A stretch of DNA of 64,000 nt from positions 1,116,001 to 1,180,000 of the forward strand of contig NZ_MTJN01000002.1 in assembly GCF_002017865.1 (NCBI RefSeq). Direction: 5' to 3'. The stretch comes from Rhodoferax fermentans. Its GTDB lineage: Bacteria; Pseudomonadota; Gammaproteobacteria; Burkholderiales; Burkholderiaceae_C. The position numbers were made by a program, and so were the translations under genes. Below the pieces are notes generated by a model that saw nothing but the letters and a program-made list of their open reading frames with translations, did not search any database and was not told the origin of the DNA. Positions within the stretch are counted from its first letter, which is position 1. Each line of letters starts with the position of its first letter. Positions 8,688-18,957 of the stretch are shown here, one piece after another.

Positions 8688-9647
8688 ATGGGAAAATACA
8701 AAAAGACGTCGCTCAGTACGATGCCTGAATATATGCCCACCACCGACCGCACCCTCACCCGCCGCATGGATCTGACCTCGCTGCAGATGTTTGTGGCCGT
8801 CTGTGAAACCGGCAGCATTGGCAAAGCGGCCGAGCGGGAGTTCATTGCACCATCGGCGCTGAGCAAGCGCCTGAGTGACTTGGAGGCCAGTTTGGGCAGC
8901 CAGTTGCTGCAACGGCATGCACGGGGTGCGCACCCCACCCCGGCTGGACAAAGCCTGTTGCACCATGCGCGCAGCGTGTTTTTCAGCCTGGACCGCATGC
9001 AGACCGAGCTCTCCGAATATGCGGATGGCGCGCGCGGCCAAGTGCGCGTGCATGCGAGCATTTCGGCCACTGTGCAGTTTCTGCCCGAAGACTTGGGCGC
9101 CTTCATTCGCGCCCACAAGGGCATCAAGATCGACCTGGAGGAACATCTCAGCGCCGAAGTCATTCGTGCGGTGCAAGAGGGCGCGGCCGACTTCGGGGTC
9201 TGCAACACCGCCGACGGTGTGGGCGAGTTGCAAACCCTGCCTTACCGACAAGACCAGCTGGTGCTCATCGTGCCGCGCACACACGCGATCGCACGCCAGG
9301 CTTCGGTTGCGTTTGCGGACACCCTGGCGCTGGACCACGTGGGCCTGCATTCCAACAGCTCCATTTATGTGGCCATGCGCCAAGCTGCTGCCGCGCTGGG
9401 GCTCAGTATCAAGCTGCGGATTCAGGTTGCGGGCCTGGATGCCATGTGCCGGATGATCCATAACGGGCTGGGCGTCGGCGTCATGCCCCTGCGTGCGTTC
9501 ACCTTGATGCACGGCGCCGACAATCTGGCCGCCGTTGCCCTGACAGACAGCTGGGCCCAGCGCCGCATTGAGCTGGTGGCCCGTGACTTCTCGACCCTGC
9601 CGCGCACGGCGCGTTTGCTGGTTGACCACCTAAAATTGACCCCTTAA
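8688..9647 (+). CDS. LysR-family transcriptional regulator
   Basis: Up to 319 residues. The helix-turn-helix lies in [20 protein letters not shown] ... [21 protein letters not shown], and a periplasmic-binding-like effector domain follows (about residues 115-315). The family start is probably the ATG at 8766 (MDLTSLQMF); the ATG at 8688 would add 26 residues and has no better Shine-Dalgarno. It lies 13 bp before leuC in the same direction, so it may be cotranscribed with the leucine genes, but LysR proteins next to leuC are not always their regulators. Effector unknown. Confidence 0.88.
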   Translation: MGKYKKTSLSTMPEYMPTTDRTLTRRMDLTSLQMFVAVCETGSIGKAAEREFIAPSALSKRLSDLEASLGSQLLQRHARGAHPTPAGQSLLHHARSVFFSLDRMQTELSEYADGARGQVRVHASISATVQFLPEDLGAFIRAHKGIKIDLEEHLSAEVIRAVQEGAADFGVCNTADGVGELQTLPYRQDQLVLIVPRTHAIARQASVAFADTLALDHVGLHSNSSIYVAMRQAAAALGLSIKLRIQVAGLDAMCRMIHNGLGVGVMPLRAFTLMHGADNLAAVALTDSWAQRRIELVARDFSTLPRTARLLVDHLKLTP

Positions 9648-9660
9648 GGAAGACCTCTCC

Positions 9661-11118
9661 ATGGCCACTGTTGCACGCACGCTCTACGACAAACTGTGGG
9701 ACGACCATGTCGTCCATACCGAAGACGATGGCACCGCCATCCTCTACATTGATCGCCACATCGTCCACGAAGTCACCAGTCCACAGGCTTTTGAAGGCCT
9801 GCGTGAGGCAGGGCGCAAGGTCTGGCGGGTGAGCTCCATTGTGGCGACCGCCGACCACAACACGCCCACCACCGGCTGGGAGCATGGCTACGATGGCATA
9901 GCCGACCCCACCAGCAAGGAACAGGTGCTCACGCTCGACCAGAACATCAAGGAGTTTGGTGCAGCGGCGTATTTCCCGTTTCTCTCTAGGCGCCAAGGCA
10001 TTTGCCACGTGATTGCGCCTGAAAATGGCGCCGCCCTGCCCGGCATGACGCTGGTGTGCGGCGACTCCCACACCTCCACCATGGGTGCGATGGGCGCATT
10101 GGCCCATGGCATCGGCACCAGCGAGGTCGAGCACGTCATGGCCACCCAAACGCTGCTGGCCAAGAAGGCCAAGAACATGCTGATCAAGGTCGAGGGCAAG
10201 GTCACCCCCGGCATCACCGGCAAAGACATTGTGCTGGCCATCATCGGCAAAATCGGCACCGCAGGCGGCACCGGCTACACCATCGAGTTCGGCGGCTCAG
10301 CCATCCGAGCGCTGAGCATGGAAGGCCGCATGACGGTGTGCAACATGGCCATTGAAGCGGGTGCCCGCGCCGGTTTGGTGGCGGTCGACGAGAAAACCAT
10401 CGACTACGTCAAAGGCCGCCCCCTGGCCCCTGGCGCCAATGCCGCGTCACCCGAGGCAGCCGCGCTGGAGTGGGACCAAGCTGTGGCCTTCTGGAAAACC
10501 TTGCACTCGGATGCAGAGGCCAAATTCGACACCGTGGTTGAACTCGACGCCACCCAAATCGTGCCGCAAGTGACCTGGGGTACCTCGCCCGAAATGGTCT
10601 TGGGTATCGACGCGCGTGTGCCGGACCCCGATCAGGAAAAAGACAGCAACAAGCGTGGCGCCATTGAGCGGGCACTCACCTACATGGGGCTGGAGCCTGG
10701 CAAACCCCTGAACGACTTGTTCGTCGACAAGGTGTTCATCGGCTCCTGCACCAACAGCCGCATTGAAGACATGCGCGAAGCCGCCCAGGTGGTGAAGAAG
10801 CTGGGCCAGAAGGTGGCCAAGAACATCAAGCTGGCCATGGTGGTGCCCGGCTCCGGCCTGGTCAAAGAACAAGCCGAGCGCGAAGGCCTGCATGAAATTT
10901 TCAAGGCAGCTGGTTTTGAGTGGCGTGAACCCGGCTGCTCGATGTGCCTGGCCATGAACGCCGACCGCCTGGAACCGGGTGAGCGCTGCGCCTCCACCAG
11001 CAACCGCAACTTTGAAGGCCGCCAAGGTGCCGGTGGGCGCACCCACCTGGTCAGCCCCGCCATGGCAGCAGCGGCAGCGATCCACGGCCACTTTGTTGAC
11101 ATCCGCCAATTCTCCTGA
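9661..11118 (+). CDS. leuC: 3-isopropylmalate dehydratase large subunit
   Basis: 485-residue aconitase-family subunit that, with LeuD, isomerises 2-isopropylmalate to 3-isopropylmalate in leucine synthesis. The [4Fe-4S] ligands are seen in [13 protein letters not shown] (about residues 359-371) and CSMCLAMN (about 427-434). [20 protein letters not shown] marks the substrate region. The AAGGAAG Shine-Dalgarno lies at 9647-9653. It is separated from leuD by a 43-codon lipoprotein gene. Confidence 0.97.
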   Translation: MATVARTLYDKLWDDHVVHTEDDGTAILYIDRHIVHEVTSPQAFEGLREAGRKVWRVSSIVATADHNTPTTGWEHGYDGIADPTSKEQVLTLDQNIKEFGAAAYFPFLSRRQGICHVIAPENGAALPGMTLVCGDSHTSTMGAMGALAHGIGTSEVEHVMATQTLLAKKAKNMLIKVEGKVTPGITGKDIVLAIIGKIGTAGGTGYTIEFGGSAIRALSMEGRMTVCNMAIEAGARAGLVAVDEKTIDYVKGRPLAPGANAASPEAAALEWDQAVAFWKTLHSDAEAKFDTVVELDATQIVPQVTWGTSPEMVLGIDARVPDPDQEKDSNKRGAIERALTYMGLEPGKPLNDLFVDKVFIGSCTNSRIEDMREAAQVVKKLGQKVAKNIKLAMVVPGSGLVKEQAEREGLHEIFKAAGFEWREPGCSMCLAMNADRLEPGERCASTSNRNFEGRQGAGGRTHLVSPAMAAAAAIHGHFVDIRQFS

Positions 11119-11140
11119 CCCTTCTCAAAAGGAAAGCATC

Positions 11141-11269
11141 ATGAAAACTACCCTCTGCGTTGTGTCTGCCGCTGCCCTGCTATTGTTGTCTGCCTGCAAC
11201 ACCGTCAAAGGCGTGGGTCAGGACCTGCAAAAAGCAGGCGAAAAAATTGAAAGCGCCGCCAAAAAATGA
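11141..11269 (+). CDS. Entericidin A/B-like small lipoprotein
   Basis: 42-residue lipoprotein. A signal peptide ends in the lipobox LLSAC with the lipidated Cys at residue 19, and is followed by [18 protein letters not shown], the hallmark of the entericidin (EcnA/EcnB) family. The Shine-Dalgarno AAAGGAAAG lies 5-10 bases upstream. Its stop overlaps the leuD start (ATGA), so it is translationally linked to leuD. Known entericidins are an antidote/toxin-like lipoprotein pair in enterobacteria; here only one copy exists and its role inside a leucine operon is unclear. Confidence 0.9.
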   Translation: MKTTLCVVSAAALLLLSACNTVKGVGQDLQKAGEKIESAAKK

Positions 11270-11916
11270 AACACTTCACCCTTCACCAAGGCCTGGTGGC
11301 ACCGATGGACCGCGAAAACGTGGACACCGACGCGATCATCCCCAAACAATTCCTCAAATCCATCCGCAAGACCGGCTTCGGCCAGAACCTGTTTGACGAA
11401 TGGCGTTACCTGGATGCCGGTTTCCCGGGACAAGACCCGGCCAGCCGCCGACCGAACCCGGACTTTGTGCTGAATCAGCCGCGCTTCCAAGGCGCGTCGA
11501 TCCTGCTGGCACGCAAAAACTTTGGTTGTGGCTCCTCGCGTGAACACGCCCCCTGGGCGCTTGACCAGTTTGGCTTTCGCGCCATCATTGCACCCAGTTA
11601 CGCCGACATCTTCTTCAACAACAGCTTCAAAAATGGTTTGTTGCCCATCGTCTTGAGCGAGGCCCAAGTCAGCCAATTGTTTGACGAGGTGGCAGCCTTC
11701 CCCGGCTACACCCTGACGGTGGACCTGGAGCGCCAGGTGGTGATCAAACCCAATGGGGACGAGCTGCCGTTTGACGTCCAGGCGTTTCGCAAATACTGTC
11801 TGCTCAACGGCCTGGACGACATTGGCCTGACACTGCGCCATGCCGACAAGATCAAGACCTTCGAGGCCACACGCTTAGCACAAAAACCCTGGCTAGCCCA
11901 GACAATGATTGGCTAA
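11266..11916 (+). CDS. leuD: 3-isopropylmalate dehydratase small subunit
   Basis: 216-residue partner of LeuC forming the swivel domain. [29 protein letters not shown] at the N-terminus (described here by its core [15 protein letters not shown]) and [14 protein letters not shown] (about residues 86-99) are the family signatures. Its ATG overlaps the stop of the entericidin-like gene by four bases. A small hairpin follows the stop. Confidence 0.96.
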   Translation: MKHFTLHQGLVAPMDRENVDTDAIIPKQFLKSIRKTGFGQNLFDEWRYLDAGFPGQDPASRRPNPDFVLNQPRFQGASILLARKNFGCGSSREHAPWALDQFGFRAIIAPSYADIFFNNSFKNGLLPIVLSEAQVSQLFDEVAAFPGYTLTVDLERQVVIKPNGDELPFDVQAFRKYCLLNGLDDIGLTLRHADKIKTFEATRLAQKPWLAQTMIG

Positions 11917-11918
11917 GA

Positions 11919-11938
11919 CGCTATTGTTTTTAATAGCG
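11919..11938 (+). other. Small hairpin after leuD
   Basis: Perfect 7-bp arms CGCTATT (11919-11925) and AATAGCG (11932-11938) around GTTTTT. It has no T-tail. It may be a diverged relative of the repeat family tail or an mRNA 3' structure between leuD and leuB. Confidence 0.4.
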
Positions 11939-12026
11939 AGTTCGCTGCTTCAACCCCTTGCCCAACGCCACGCTGGCAGCCTACCAGCGCTTGGTGGCCC
12001 CAACCTTTTAGAAAGTCAGGAAGATC

Positions 12027-13094
12027 ATGAAGATTGCAGTCTTGCCAGGTGATGGCATTGGTCCGGAAATTGTGGTGGAAGCCGTCAAGGTGCTGCACGC
12101 CCTTGACCTGAGTTTTGAGTTGGAAACGGCCCCAGTGGGTGGCGCTGCTTATGCGGCGCTCGGCCATCCGCTACCCGCCTCTACCCTGAAGCTGGCCAAA
12201 GACGCTGATGCCATCCTGTTTGGCGCTGTGGGTGACTGGAAGTACGACAACCTGGAGCGCCACCTGCGCCCCGAGCAAGCCATTCTGGGCCTGCGCAAAA
12301 ACCTGGGCCTGTTCGCCAACTTCCGCCCAGCCATTTGTTACCCGGAGCTGGTGGGCGCCTCCAGCCTCAAGCCCGAACTGGTGGCCGGGCTCGACATCCT
12401 GATCATCCGCGAACTCACCGGCGACATCTACTTTGGCCAGCCACGCGGTCGTCGTATTGCCACCGACGGCAACTTCCCCGAGGCCGAAGAAGCCTTCGAC
12501 ACCATGCGTTACAGCCGCCCGGAGATTGAGCGCATCGCCCACGTGGCCTTCCAGGCCGCACGCAAACGCAGCAAACGTGTCACCAGCATCGACAAGGCCA
12601 ATGTGCTGGAAACCTTCCAGTTCTGGAAAGAGGTGGTCACCGAAGTTGGCCAGCAGTACCCCGATGTGGCGCTGGACCACATGTACGTGGACAACGCCGC
12701 GATGCAGCTGGTCAAAGCCCCGAAGAAGTTCGATGTGATCGTCACCGGCAACATGTTTGGCGACATCCTCTCGGACGAAGCCTCCATGTTGACCGGCTCA
12801 ATCGGCATGCTGCCCTCAGCCAGCCTGAACGCCAGCAACCAGGGCCTGTACGAACCCAGCCACGGCAGTGCGCCGGATATCGCAGGTCAAGGCATTGCCA
12901 ACCCGCTGGCCACCATCCTCAGTGCCGCCATGATGCTGCGCTTCAGCCTGAACCAGGAAGAAGCCGCGCTGCGCATTGAAAATGCGGTGAAGTCCGTGCT
13001 GGCCCAAGGCCTGCGCACCCCCGACATCTACAGCGAAGGCACCACCCGCGTCTCCACCATCGAGATGGGCAACGCCGTGGTCAAAGCGCTGTAA
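12027..13094 (+). CDS. leuB: 3-isopropylmalate dehydrogenase
   Basis: 355-residue NAD-dependent decarboxylating dehydrogenase, the third dedicated step of leucine synthesis. [16 protein letters not shown] at the N-terminus, [14 protein letters not shown] (about residues 130-143), the catalytic [11 protein letters not shown] segment and [25 protein letters not shown] (quoted core [14 protein letters not shown]) match the family. AGAAAGTCAGGAAG upstream serves as the Shine-Dalgarno region. It is the last gene of the leu block; asd follows after 225 bp. Confidence 0.97.
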   Translation: MKIAVLPGDGIGPEIVVEAVKVLHALDLSFELETAPVGGAAYAALGHPLPASTLKLAKDADAILFGAVGDWKYDNLERHLRPEQAILGLRKNLGLFANFRPAICYPELVGASSLKPELVAGLDILIIRELTGDIYFGQPRGRRIATDGNFPEAEEAFDTMRYSRPEIERIAHVAFQAARKRSKRVTSIDKANVLETFQFWKEVVTEVGQQYPDVALDHMYVDNAAMQLVKAPKKFDVIVTGNMFGDILSDEASMLTGSIGMLPSASLNASNQGLYEPSHGSAPDIAGQGIANPLATILSAAMMLRFSLNQEEAALRIENAVKSVLAQGLRTPDIYSEGTTRVSTIEMGNAVVKAL

Positions 13095-13116
13095 ACCTTG
13101 CAATTACAATCGTGCC

Positions 13117-13233
13117 ATGCAACACATTCGCATCCTGCCTTCTGATAGCGCCGCTGGCGCTACAGAAGCTGCTTTTGCCGGTGTTGCACTGGCAGGGTCC
13201 GCTGTGACCAAAACGACAACCATTACTGGCTGA
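13117..13233 (+). CDS. Possible 38-codon ORF in the asd leader
   Basis: An ATG at 13117 opens 38 codons of Ala/Thr-rich sequence ending at 13233. A -10-like TACAAT at 13105-13110 would place a transcript start at or next to this ATG, so any translation would be leaderless; no Shine-Dalgarno is seen. The peptide has no recognisable motif, and the region also holds TGATAGCGCC...GGCGCTA symmetry. It may be a leader peptide or chance. Confidence 0.2.
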   Translation: MQHIRILPSDSAAGATEAAFAGVALAGSAVTKTTTITG

Positions 13234-13257
13234 CTCAGCCTGGTTCGTCGCGCCCCT

Positions 13258-13276
13258 CCCGGCCAGACGAGCCGGG
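13258..13276 (+). other. Hairpin upstream of asd
   Basis: Arms CCCGGC (13258-13263) and GCCGGG (13271-13276), about 44 bp before the asd start and without a T-run. Leader structure of unknown role. Confidence 0.35.
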
Positions 13277-13319
13277 CAGATGAAATCCGAGTATTTCGAC
13301 AATCTGAAAGGGCATTCTC

Positions 13320-14483
13320 ATGAAAATCGGTAATCTGGTCGGCCTGGTGGGCTGGCGTGGCATGGTGGGTTCGGTCCTGATCGACCGTATGCAGGCTGAA
13401 GGTGACTTCGACCTGATCGAACCTTTGTTTTTTTCCACCTCCAACGCAGGTGGCCAAGCACCGGCTCTGGCCAAGAATGAAACCACGTTGCAGGACGCGT
13501 ACAACATCGACGCCCTGAAACGCTGCGACATCATCATCAGTGCCCAGGGTGGCGACTACACCACCGCCGTATTCCCCAAGCTGCGTGCCGCTGGCTGGAA
13601 CGGCCACTGGATTGACGCAGCCTCCACCCTGCGCATGGAAAAAGACGCGGTGATCATCCTTGACCCGGTCAACATGCCGGTGATCCAAAATGCACTGAAC
13701 CAGGGTGGCAAGAACTGGATCGGTGGCAACTGCACCGTGAGTTGTATGCTGATGGGTGTGGGCGCCCTCTACAAGGCCGGTCTGGTGGAATGGATGAGCA
13801 CCCAGACCTACCAGGCGGCCAGCGGCGGTGGCGCCCAACACATGCGCGAATTGTTGACCCAGTACGGCACGCTCAACGCCGAAGTCAAAGCCCTGCTGGA
13901 CGACCCCAAGAGTGCCATTCTGGAAATTGACCGCCAGGTCATCGCCAAACAACGCAGCCTGAGTGCGTCTGAAACCGCCAACTTTGGCGTGCCACTGGGC
14001 GGCTCGCTGATCCCCTGGATCGACAAGGATCTGGGCATTGGCAAGAGCCATGATGAAGCAGGTTGGGGCCAATCCAAGGAAGAGTGGAAAGGCATGGCCG
14101 AGACCAACAAGATTCTGGGCCAAGGCGAAGGTTTTGGCTCCACCGCAATTCCGGTGGACGGGTTCTGCGTGCGTGTGGGCGCCATGCGTTGCCACAGCCA
14201 GGCCTTGACCTTCAAGCTCAAAAAGAACGTGCCTAGCGCTGACATCGAAGCGATGATCGCCGCCGACAACCCCTGGGTCAAAGTGGTGCCCAACACCCGC
14301 GAAGCCACCATCAAAGACTTGACGCCTGTGGCCGTCACCGGCACCATGACCATCCCCGTGGGCCGTATCCGCAAACTGGCCATGGGGCCGGAGTATGTGG
14401 GCGCCTTCACCGTGGGCGACCAATTGTTGTGGGGAGCGGCCGAACCGCTGCGTCGTATGCTGCGGATTTTGTTGCAAGCCTGA
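13320..14483 (+). CDS. asd: Aspartate-semialdehyde dehydrogenase
   Basis: 387-residue NADPH-dependent enzyme that makes aspartate semialdehyde, the branch point to lysine/diaminopimelate, threonine and methionine. [13 protein letters not shown] near the N-terminus is the nucleotide-binding motif of the Gram-negative type. [16 protein letters not shown] holds the catalytic Cys (about residue 136), and [13 protein letters not shown] holds the downstream active-site His. The length is normal. It follows leuB, with which it is often clustered in Burkholderiales. Confidence 0.97.
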   Translation: MKIGNLVGLVGWRGMVGSVLIDRMQAEGDFDLIEPLFFSTSNAGGQAPALAKNETTLQDAYNIDALKRCDIIISAQGGDYTTAVFPKLRAAGWNGHWIDAASTLRMEKDAVIILDPVNMPVIQNALNQGGKNWIGGNCTVSCMLMGVGALYKAGLVEWMSTQTYQAASGGGAQHMRELLTQYGTLNAEVKALLDDPKSAILEIDRQVIAKQRSLSASETANFGVPLGGSLIPWIDKDLGIGKSHDEAGWGQSKEEWKGMAETNKILGQGEGFGSTAIPVDGFCVRVGAMRCHSQALTFKLKKNVPSADIEAMIAADNPWVKVVPNTREATIKDLTPVAVTGTMTIPVGRIRKLAMGPEYVGAFTVGDQLLWGAAEPLRRMLRILLQA

Positions 14484-14507
14484 TTTCAGACTGCACCGGT
14501 TTTTAGC

Positions 14508-14541
14508 GGCCTGACACGCACCCAAGTGCGCGTGTCAGGCC
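14508..14541 (+). terminator. Inverted repeat after asd, probable terminator
   Basis: Perfect 12-bp arms GGCCTGACACGC (14508-14519) and GCGTGTCAGGCC (14530-14541), 25 bp after the asd stop. The following bases are not T-rich, so it may act with Rho or as an mRNA end-protecting hairpin. Confidence 0.6.
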
Positions 14542-14724
14542 GTTGCCACTCTACAACATAGAATTGCGCTCCCGGCGGTCTTAATGCGCAGACCTTCTGC
14601 TAAGAAGCTGACTTAACTTGTCAGGCTAACATATTGATGTTATGGTGCTTTTTTTGTTTCAAGTCCTTGGGCGTGCAGCCCTGAACAGACCACCTTCGGC
14701 TGGCTGTAAACCGGAGAGCACAAA

Positions 14725-17346
14725 TTGATTGCGAAGTCTCACCCCTGTCAACTTACCGCTTTGGCAATCGCTGTGCTGATGGGTTTATGGAGCACACAGG
14801 CCGCGGCGTTGTCGCTGGGGCGCATCACCGTGCAATCTGCACTGGGCGAGCCACTGCGCGCTGAAATTGATGTGCTGGACATCAACCCCGAAGAAGCCGC
14901 CAGCCTGGTCACCAAAGTCGCACCCACCGAGGCTTTTCTGGCGGCGGGTTTGGAATACAACCCGGCTCTGAACAGTCTGCGCGCCACCCTGCAACGCCGC
15001 CCGGATGGCCGGGCTTATCTGCGCCTGAGCAGTGAGCGACCGGTTGGTGAGCCGTTTGTTGACATGATTCTGGAGACCAGCTGGAACTCGGGTCGCATTG
15101 TGCGCGACTACACCATGCTGTTTGACCCACCAGCCCTGCGCAAGCAGGCCGCTGGTGCACCGGTGGGCGCACAACTGCCTGCACCGGCACCAGAACGTAT
15201 TTCTCCCGCCACCCGGGCCGCCGCAGCTGCGGCTGTAGCCGCACCCGCAGTGTCCCGACCAAGTGCAGCGCCGAGCCAACCCACCGCCCCCAAAGCGGCG
15301 GCGAAAGCCACCAAACCTGTTGCCATGGAGCCAGCTCCTGCGGCGCCTGCAGTGCAAAAGGCCACCTCTGCCGAAGCCAGCGTCAAGGTCAAGCCAGGCG
15401 ACACCGCCAGCGCCATTGCGGCCGCCCACAAAAGCGCCAATGTCTCGCTGGACCAGATGCTGGTGGCCCTGTTGCGCGCCAACCCGGATGCATTCATCCA
15501 GGACAACGTCAACCGCATCAAAGCGGGCGCGATTGTGACCCTGCCAAGCCAGGAACAGGCCACGGCCACCGGCCGCGCCGAGGCGACACAAATCATCAAC
15601 GCCCAAAGCCAGGATTTCAACGATTTCCGCCGAAAACTGGCCAGCAATGTGCCTGGCGCCAAACTGTCACCCGCCAGCCGGGACGTCAGTGGCAAGATTG
15701 AAGCCACCGTCGACGACAAAAAACCAGCCGCTGCCACCCCCGACAAGCTGACCTTGTCCAAAGGCAGTGTGCAAGCCAAATCCAGCGAAGAGGCCCTGGC
15801 CAAAGAACGCAATGCCGAAGCCGCGGCGCAACGCTCGGCCGAGTTGGCCAAAAACATCCAGGAGCTGGACCAGTTGGCCAAAGCCTCCACTGCACCTGCC
15901 AGCGCGGCAGCCTCCACGCCAGAACCGGTGGCCAGTGCCCCAGAGGCCGTGCCAGCCCCGCAAGCCGAGGTCAAAGCCTCAGAGCCTGCATCGGCTCCGG
16001 CAGTCACCCCGCCCAAACAACCGGCGCCACCTCCGGTACAGCCAGAACCTGCGCCCGAACCCAGTTTCTTCGACGACCTGCTGGAGAACCCGATGCTGCT
16101 GCCCGGTGCGGGTGCACTGGTGGCCTTGTTGGCAGGCTTGGGGCTGTACAAGCGGCGCCAGCGCAAACAAGCAGAACAACTCGACAGCACCTTTGCCAAC
16201 AGCGACCTGGCCTTCTCAGGCGGCAGTGGAGGTCAGAGTGTGGACACTGGCGACAGCCTGACCACCGGCTCGTCGATGGTTTACTCACCCAGCCAGCTCG
16301 ACGCTGTGGACGATGTGGACCCGGTGGCCGAGGCCGATGTGTACCTGGCTTATGGCCGCGACCTGCAGGCCGAAGAGATCCTGAAGGACGCCCTGCGAAC
16401 CCAGCCACAGCGTGTGGCGATCCACCAGAAGCTACTGGACATCTACGCCAAACGCCGTGACCTCAAGGCGTTTGAAGCGATTGCGGCCCTCGCCTTCAAC
16501 CTGACCGACGGCACCGGCCCCGAATGGGAACAGATTTGCGAGAAGGGTCTGGCCATCGACCCGGACAACGCGCTCTACCTGCCGGGCGGCCAGCCCCTGC
16601 CCTCGCAGCTGCCCGACTTTCAACCGTCCGCACCCGCCACCGTCACGATGGGCAGCCCGATCGCGGCGGCCAAGGTGCAAGACGAAGCACCGCCCGCACC
16701 CATCGCCACCGGGCCGAGTGACCTCGATCTGGATCTGGACTTCTCCCTGGACGAGCCAGCCGATCTGCCCGGCCCAGCGGTCCCCGAGCCAACCGAGCCG
16801 CCACCCCACAGCGACGCCATTCCCACGGCGTTCTCCGGCTTGAGCGCGTTTGAAGAAACGCCCTTGCCCACTCTGCCCGAAGAGCCACCGGCTGTGGACG
16901 AACCTGCAGCAGAGGAACCCTCTTTTGAAGAGCCCGCTTTTGAAGCCCCGCAGGAAGAGCCAAGCGGCCCGTCCACGGTGCGTGACCCGCTGGCTGACGA
17001 CTTGGACTTCTCGCTGGACACCCCCGAGCTGCAACTGGACTTGCCACCCACGGCCGATGAGGCCGCGGCATCCTCCGCCTCTAACAACGCAGCCACCCAG
17101 GCCAACAACGAGCTGATGTCCTTTGATCTGGGCTCGCTGTCACTGGACCTGGGTGAAGACAAGGTCACCGTGCCCGGCGAGTTTGTCGACGAAACCATGG
17201 ACCCGCTGGAAACCAAACTGGCCCTGGCTGATGAGTTCCGTGCCATTGGGGACGACGACGGCGCCCGCGCCCTGATCGAAGAGGTGATTGCCGAAGCCGC
17301 TGGTGATTTGCGGTCCAAAGCCCAAAGCGCCCTGGCCAAGCTGTGA
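14725..17346 (+). CDS. fimV: FimV/HubP-like polar hub protein
   Basis: 873-residue membrane protein of the FimV family, which in other bacteria binds peptidoglycan and organises the cell pole for type IV pili and chemotaxis. A signal-like segment (1-28) is followed by the FimV N-terminal domain (LSLGRITVQSALGEPLRAEI, about 29-48). An Ala/Pro-rich linker, a LysM-like motif (VKVKPGDTASAIA, about 220-232), one membrane helix (about 455-475), a long acidic cytoplasmic region and the C-terminal FimV domain (about 820-873) follow. The start is TTG with GGAG upstream. It is followed by truA, as in many gamma/betaproteobacteria. Confidence 0.9.
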   Translation: MIAKSHPCQLTALAIAVLMGLWSTQAAALSLGRITVQSALGEPLRAEIDVLDINPEEAASLVTKVAPTEAFLAAGLEYNPALNSLRATLQRRPDGRAYLRLSSERPVGEPFVDMILETSWNSGRIVRDYTMLFDPPALRKQAAGAPVGAQLPAPAPERISPATRAAAAAAVAAPAVSRPSAAPSQPTAPKAAAKATKPVAMEPAPAAPAVQKATSAEASVKVKPGDTASAIAAAHKSANVSLDQMLVALLRANPDAFIQDNVNRIKAGAIVTLPSQEQATATGRAEATQIINAQSQDFNDFRRKLASNVPGAKLSPASRDVSGKIEATVDDKKPAAATPDKLTLSKGSVQAKSSEEALAKERNAEAAAQRSAELAKNIQELDQLAKASTAPASAAASTPEPVASAPEAVPAPQAEVKASEPASAPAVTPPKQPAPPPVQPEPAPEPSFFDDLLENPMLLPGAGALVALLAGLGLYKRRQRKQAEQLDSTFANSDLAFSGGSGGQSVDTGDSLTTGSSMVYSPSQLDAVDDVDPVAEADVYLAYGRDLQAEEILKDALRTQPQRVAIHQKLLDIYAKRRDLKAFEAIAALAFNLTDGTGPEWEQICEKGLAIDPDNALYLPGGQPLPSQLPDFQPSAPATVTMGSPIAAAKVQDEAPPAPIATGPSDLDLDLDFSLDEPADLPGPAVPEPTEPPPHSDAIPTAFSGLSAFEETPLPTLPEEPPAVDEPAAEEPSFEEPAFEAPQEEPSGPSTVRDPLADDLDFSLDTPELQLDLPPTADEAAASSASNNAATQANNELMSFDLGSLSLDLGEDKVTVPGEFVDETMDPLETKLALADEFRAIGDDDGARALIEEVIAEAAGDLRSKAQSALAKL

Positions 17347-17389
17347 GTTCGGTCGGTTCTCCGGCCCAGAATATCAAGGGGGTGATCTG

Positions 17390-18181
17390 ATGCGGCTGGC
17401 GCTGGGCATCAGCTACAACGGGCTGGCCTACCAGGGCTGGCAAAGCCAGTCTTCCGGCCAGACGGTGCAAGACAAGCTCGAAAAGGCTTTGAGCGAATTC
17501 ACCGGCCAGCGGGTGTCGACCCTGTGCGCGGGCCGCACCGATGCCGGTGTCCATGGCCTGATGCAGGTGATCCATTTCGACACACCGGCCCAGCGGCCCG
17601 AAGCCAACTGGGTGCGCGGCCCCAATGCCTTGTTGCCGCACGACATCGCGGTGCAATGGGCCAGGGAGGTGCCGCCAGAATTCCATTGCCGCGCCAGCGC
17701 GACCTCAAGGCGTTACGCCTATGTGGTGCTCGACTCGCCAGTGCGCCCCAGCATCGACCAGGGCCGCGTCGGCTGGGTCTACCGCCCCTTGAACCTGGAG
17801 CGTATGCAACAAGCCGCCCAACACCTGTTGGGTGAACACGACTTCAGCTCGTTTCGCGCCAGCGCCTGCCAGGCCTTGTCACCGGTCAAGACCCTGATGC
17901 GTATCGACATCAGCCGCCGGGGTGCCTACTGGCGTTTTGAATTTGAAGCCAATGCCTTTTTGCACCACATGATCCGCAACCTGATGGGCTGTTTGATTTT
18001 GATTGGCGATGGTCGCAAAGAGCCCAATTGGATCTTGGAGGTGCTGGCAGCGCGGGACCGCGACGCCGCCGCCCCCACGTTTTCCCCCTATGGCTTGTAT
18101 TTTGTGGGCCCACGCTACGAGGCGCGCTGGGGCCTGCCAGAACACCCCACCCTGTTAGACGGCCTGCCAGGAGCACTTTGA
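17390..18181 (+). CDS. truA: tRNA pseudouridine(38-40) synthase
   Basis: 263-residue enzyme that isomerises uridines in the anticodon arm of tRNAs. The catalytic Asp lies in AGRTDAGVHG (about residues 46-55). HDFSSFRASACQ and the FLHHMIRNLMG segment complete the family pattern. The ATG at 17390 is preceded by a strong AAGGGGGTG Shine-Dalgarno. Its stop overlaps the trpF start (TGATG), so the two are coupled. Confidence 0.96.
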   Translation: MRLALGISYNGLAYQGWQSQSSGQTVQDKLEKALSEFTGQRVSTLCAGRTDAGVHGLMQVIHFDTPAQRPEANWVRGPNALLPHDIAVQWAREVPPEFHCRASATSRRYAYVVLDSPVRPSIDQGRVGWVYRPLNLERMQQAAQHLLGEHDFSSFRASACQALSPVKTLMRIDISRRGAYWRFEFEANAFLHHMIRNLMGCLILIGDGRKEPNWILEVLAARDRDAAAPTFSPYGLYFVGPRYEARWGLPEHPTLLDGLPGAL

Positions 18182-18903
18182 TGATCACCACGTCACCTTC
18201 AGCTCAGCTTGTCTCCCCCGCCAGCCGCACCCGCATCAAGATGTGTGGTTTCACGCGGGAGCGGGATGTGGACGCGGCCGTGGCAGCCGGTGCGGATGCG
18301 GTCGGTTTTGTGCTGTATGCCAAAAGCCCGCGTTATGTGCCGCTGGAGCGCGCCGCCGAGCTGGCGCGTCGCCTGCCACCTTTTGTCACGCCGGTGCTGC
18401 TGTTTGTCAACGAAGACACTGCAAAAATCAGAGCGGCTTGTGCAGGCGTAACGGGGGCTATTGCCCAATTTCATGGTGATGAATCACCGCAGGATTGTTG
18501 GGCCGCGTGTGGCTCTGAGGCGCGTCCTTACTTGCGTGCTGCACGAATTCCACTGGGTGACGCCGGGCGTGGCTTTGATCTTCTAAAATTCGCCCAAGAT
18601 TATTCACAGGCTCAAGCCATTTTGCTGGACGCGCACATTGACGGGTTCGGCGGTGGCGGGCAAACATTCACTTGGTCACTGCTTCCTCCAAACGTCGACG
18701 CTCACCTCGTCTTGAGTGGTGGGCTGACCGCTGCCAACGTGATCGATGGCATCAGAGCACTGCGCCCGCGTTGTAAATCGCTGGCGGTGGATGTCAGCTC
18801 GGGCATTGAAGTGCCCGGGCACAAAGGCATCAAGGACGCTGACCGCATGTCCGAGTTTGTGACGGCGGTTCGCCAAGCCGACCAGCTCCTGTGTAACAAA
18901 TAA
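18181..18903 (+). CDS. trpF: Phosphoribosylanthranilate isomerase
   Basis: 240-residue TIM-barrel isomerase in tryptophan synthesis. RIKMCGFTRERDVDAAVAAG near residues 19-38 carries the catalytic Cys. LDAHIDGFGGGGQTFTW contains the second catalytic Asp; the family usually has a GG(T/S)G phosphate loop here. LSGGLTAANV and AVDVSSGIEV close the phosphate site. It is coupled to truA and followed by a palindromic repeat, then trpB. Confidence 0.95.
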   Translation: MITTSPSAQLVSPASRTRIKMCGFTRERDVDAAVAAGADAVGFVLYAKSPRYVPLERAAELARRLPPFVTPVLLFVNEDTAKIRAACAGVTGAIAQFHGDESPQDCWAACGSEARPYLRAARIPLGDAGRGFDLLKFAQDYSQAQAILLDAHIDGFGGGGQTFTWSLLPPNVDAHLVLSGGLTAANVIDGIRALRPRCKSLAVDVSSGIEVPGHKGIKDADRMSEFVTAVRQADQLLCNK

Positions 18904-18948
18904 GCCTCCAGCCCTGATAGATCAAGGGCTGATGGCTATCAAATTTAT
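18904..18948 (+). repeat. Dispersed palindromic repeat between trpF and trpB
   Basis: Begins GCCTCC, arms AGCCCT (18910-18915) and AGGGCT (18925-18930), then GATGGCTATCAAATTTA. It fills nearly the whole trpF-trpB spacer and ends 10 bp before the trpB ATG, which lacks a Shine-Dalgarno. Confidence 0.85.
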
Positions 18949-18957
18949 ACCATCATC

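Noticed and set aside
13104..14525. A 473-codon minus-strand frame over asd
   Set aside because: Antisense shadow; asd is unambiguous in the other strand.
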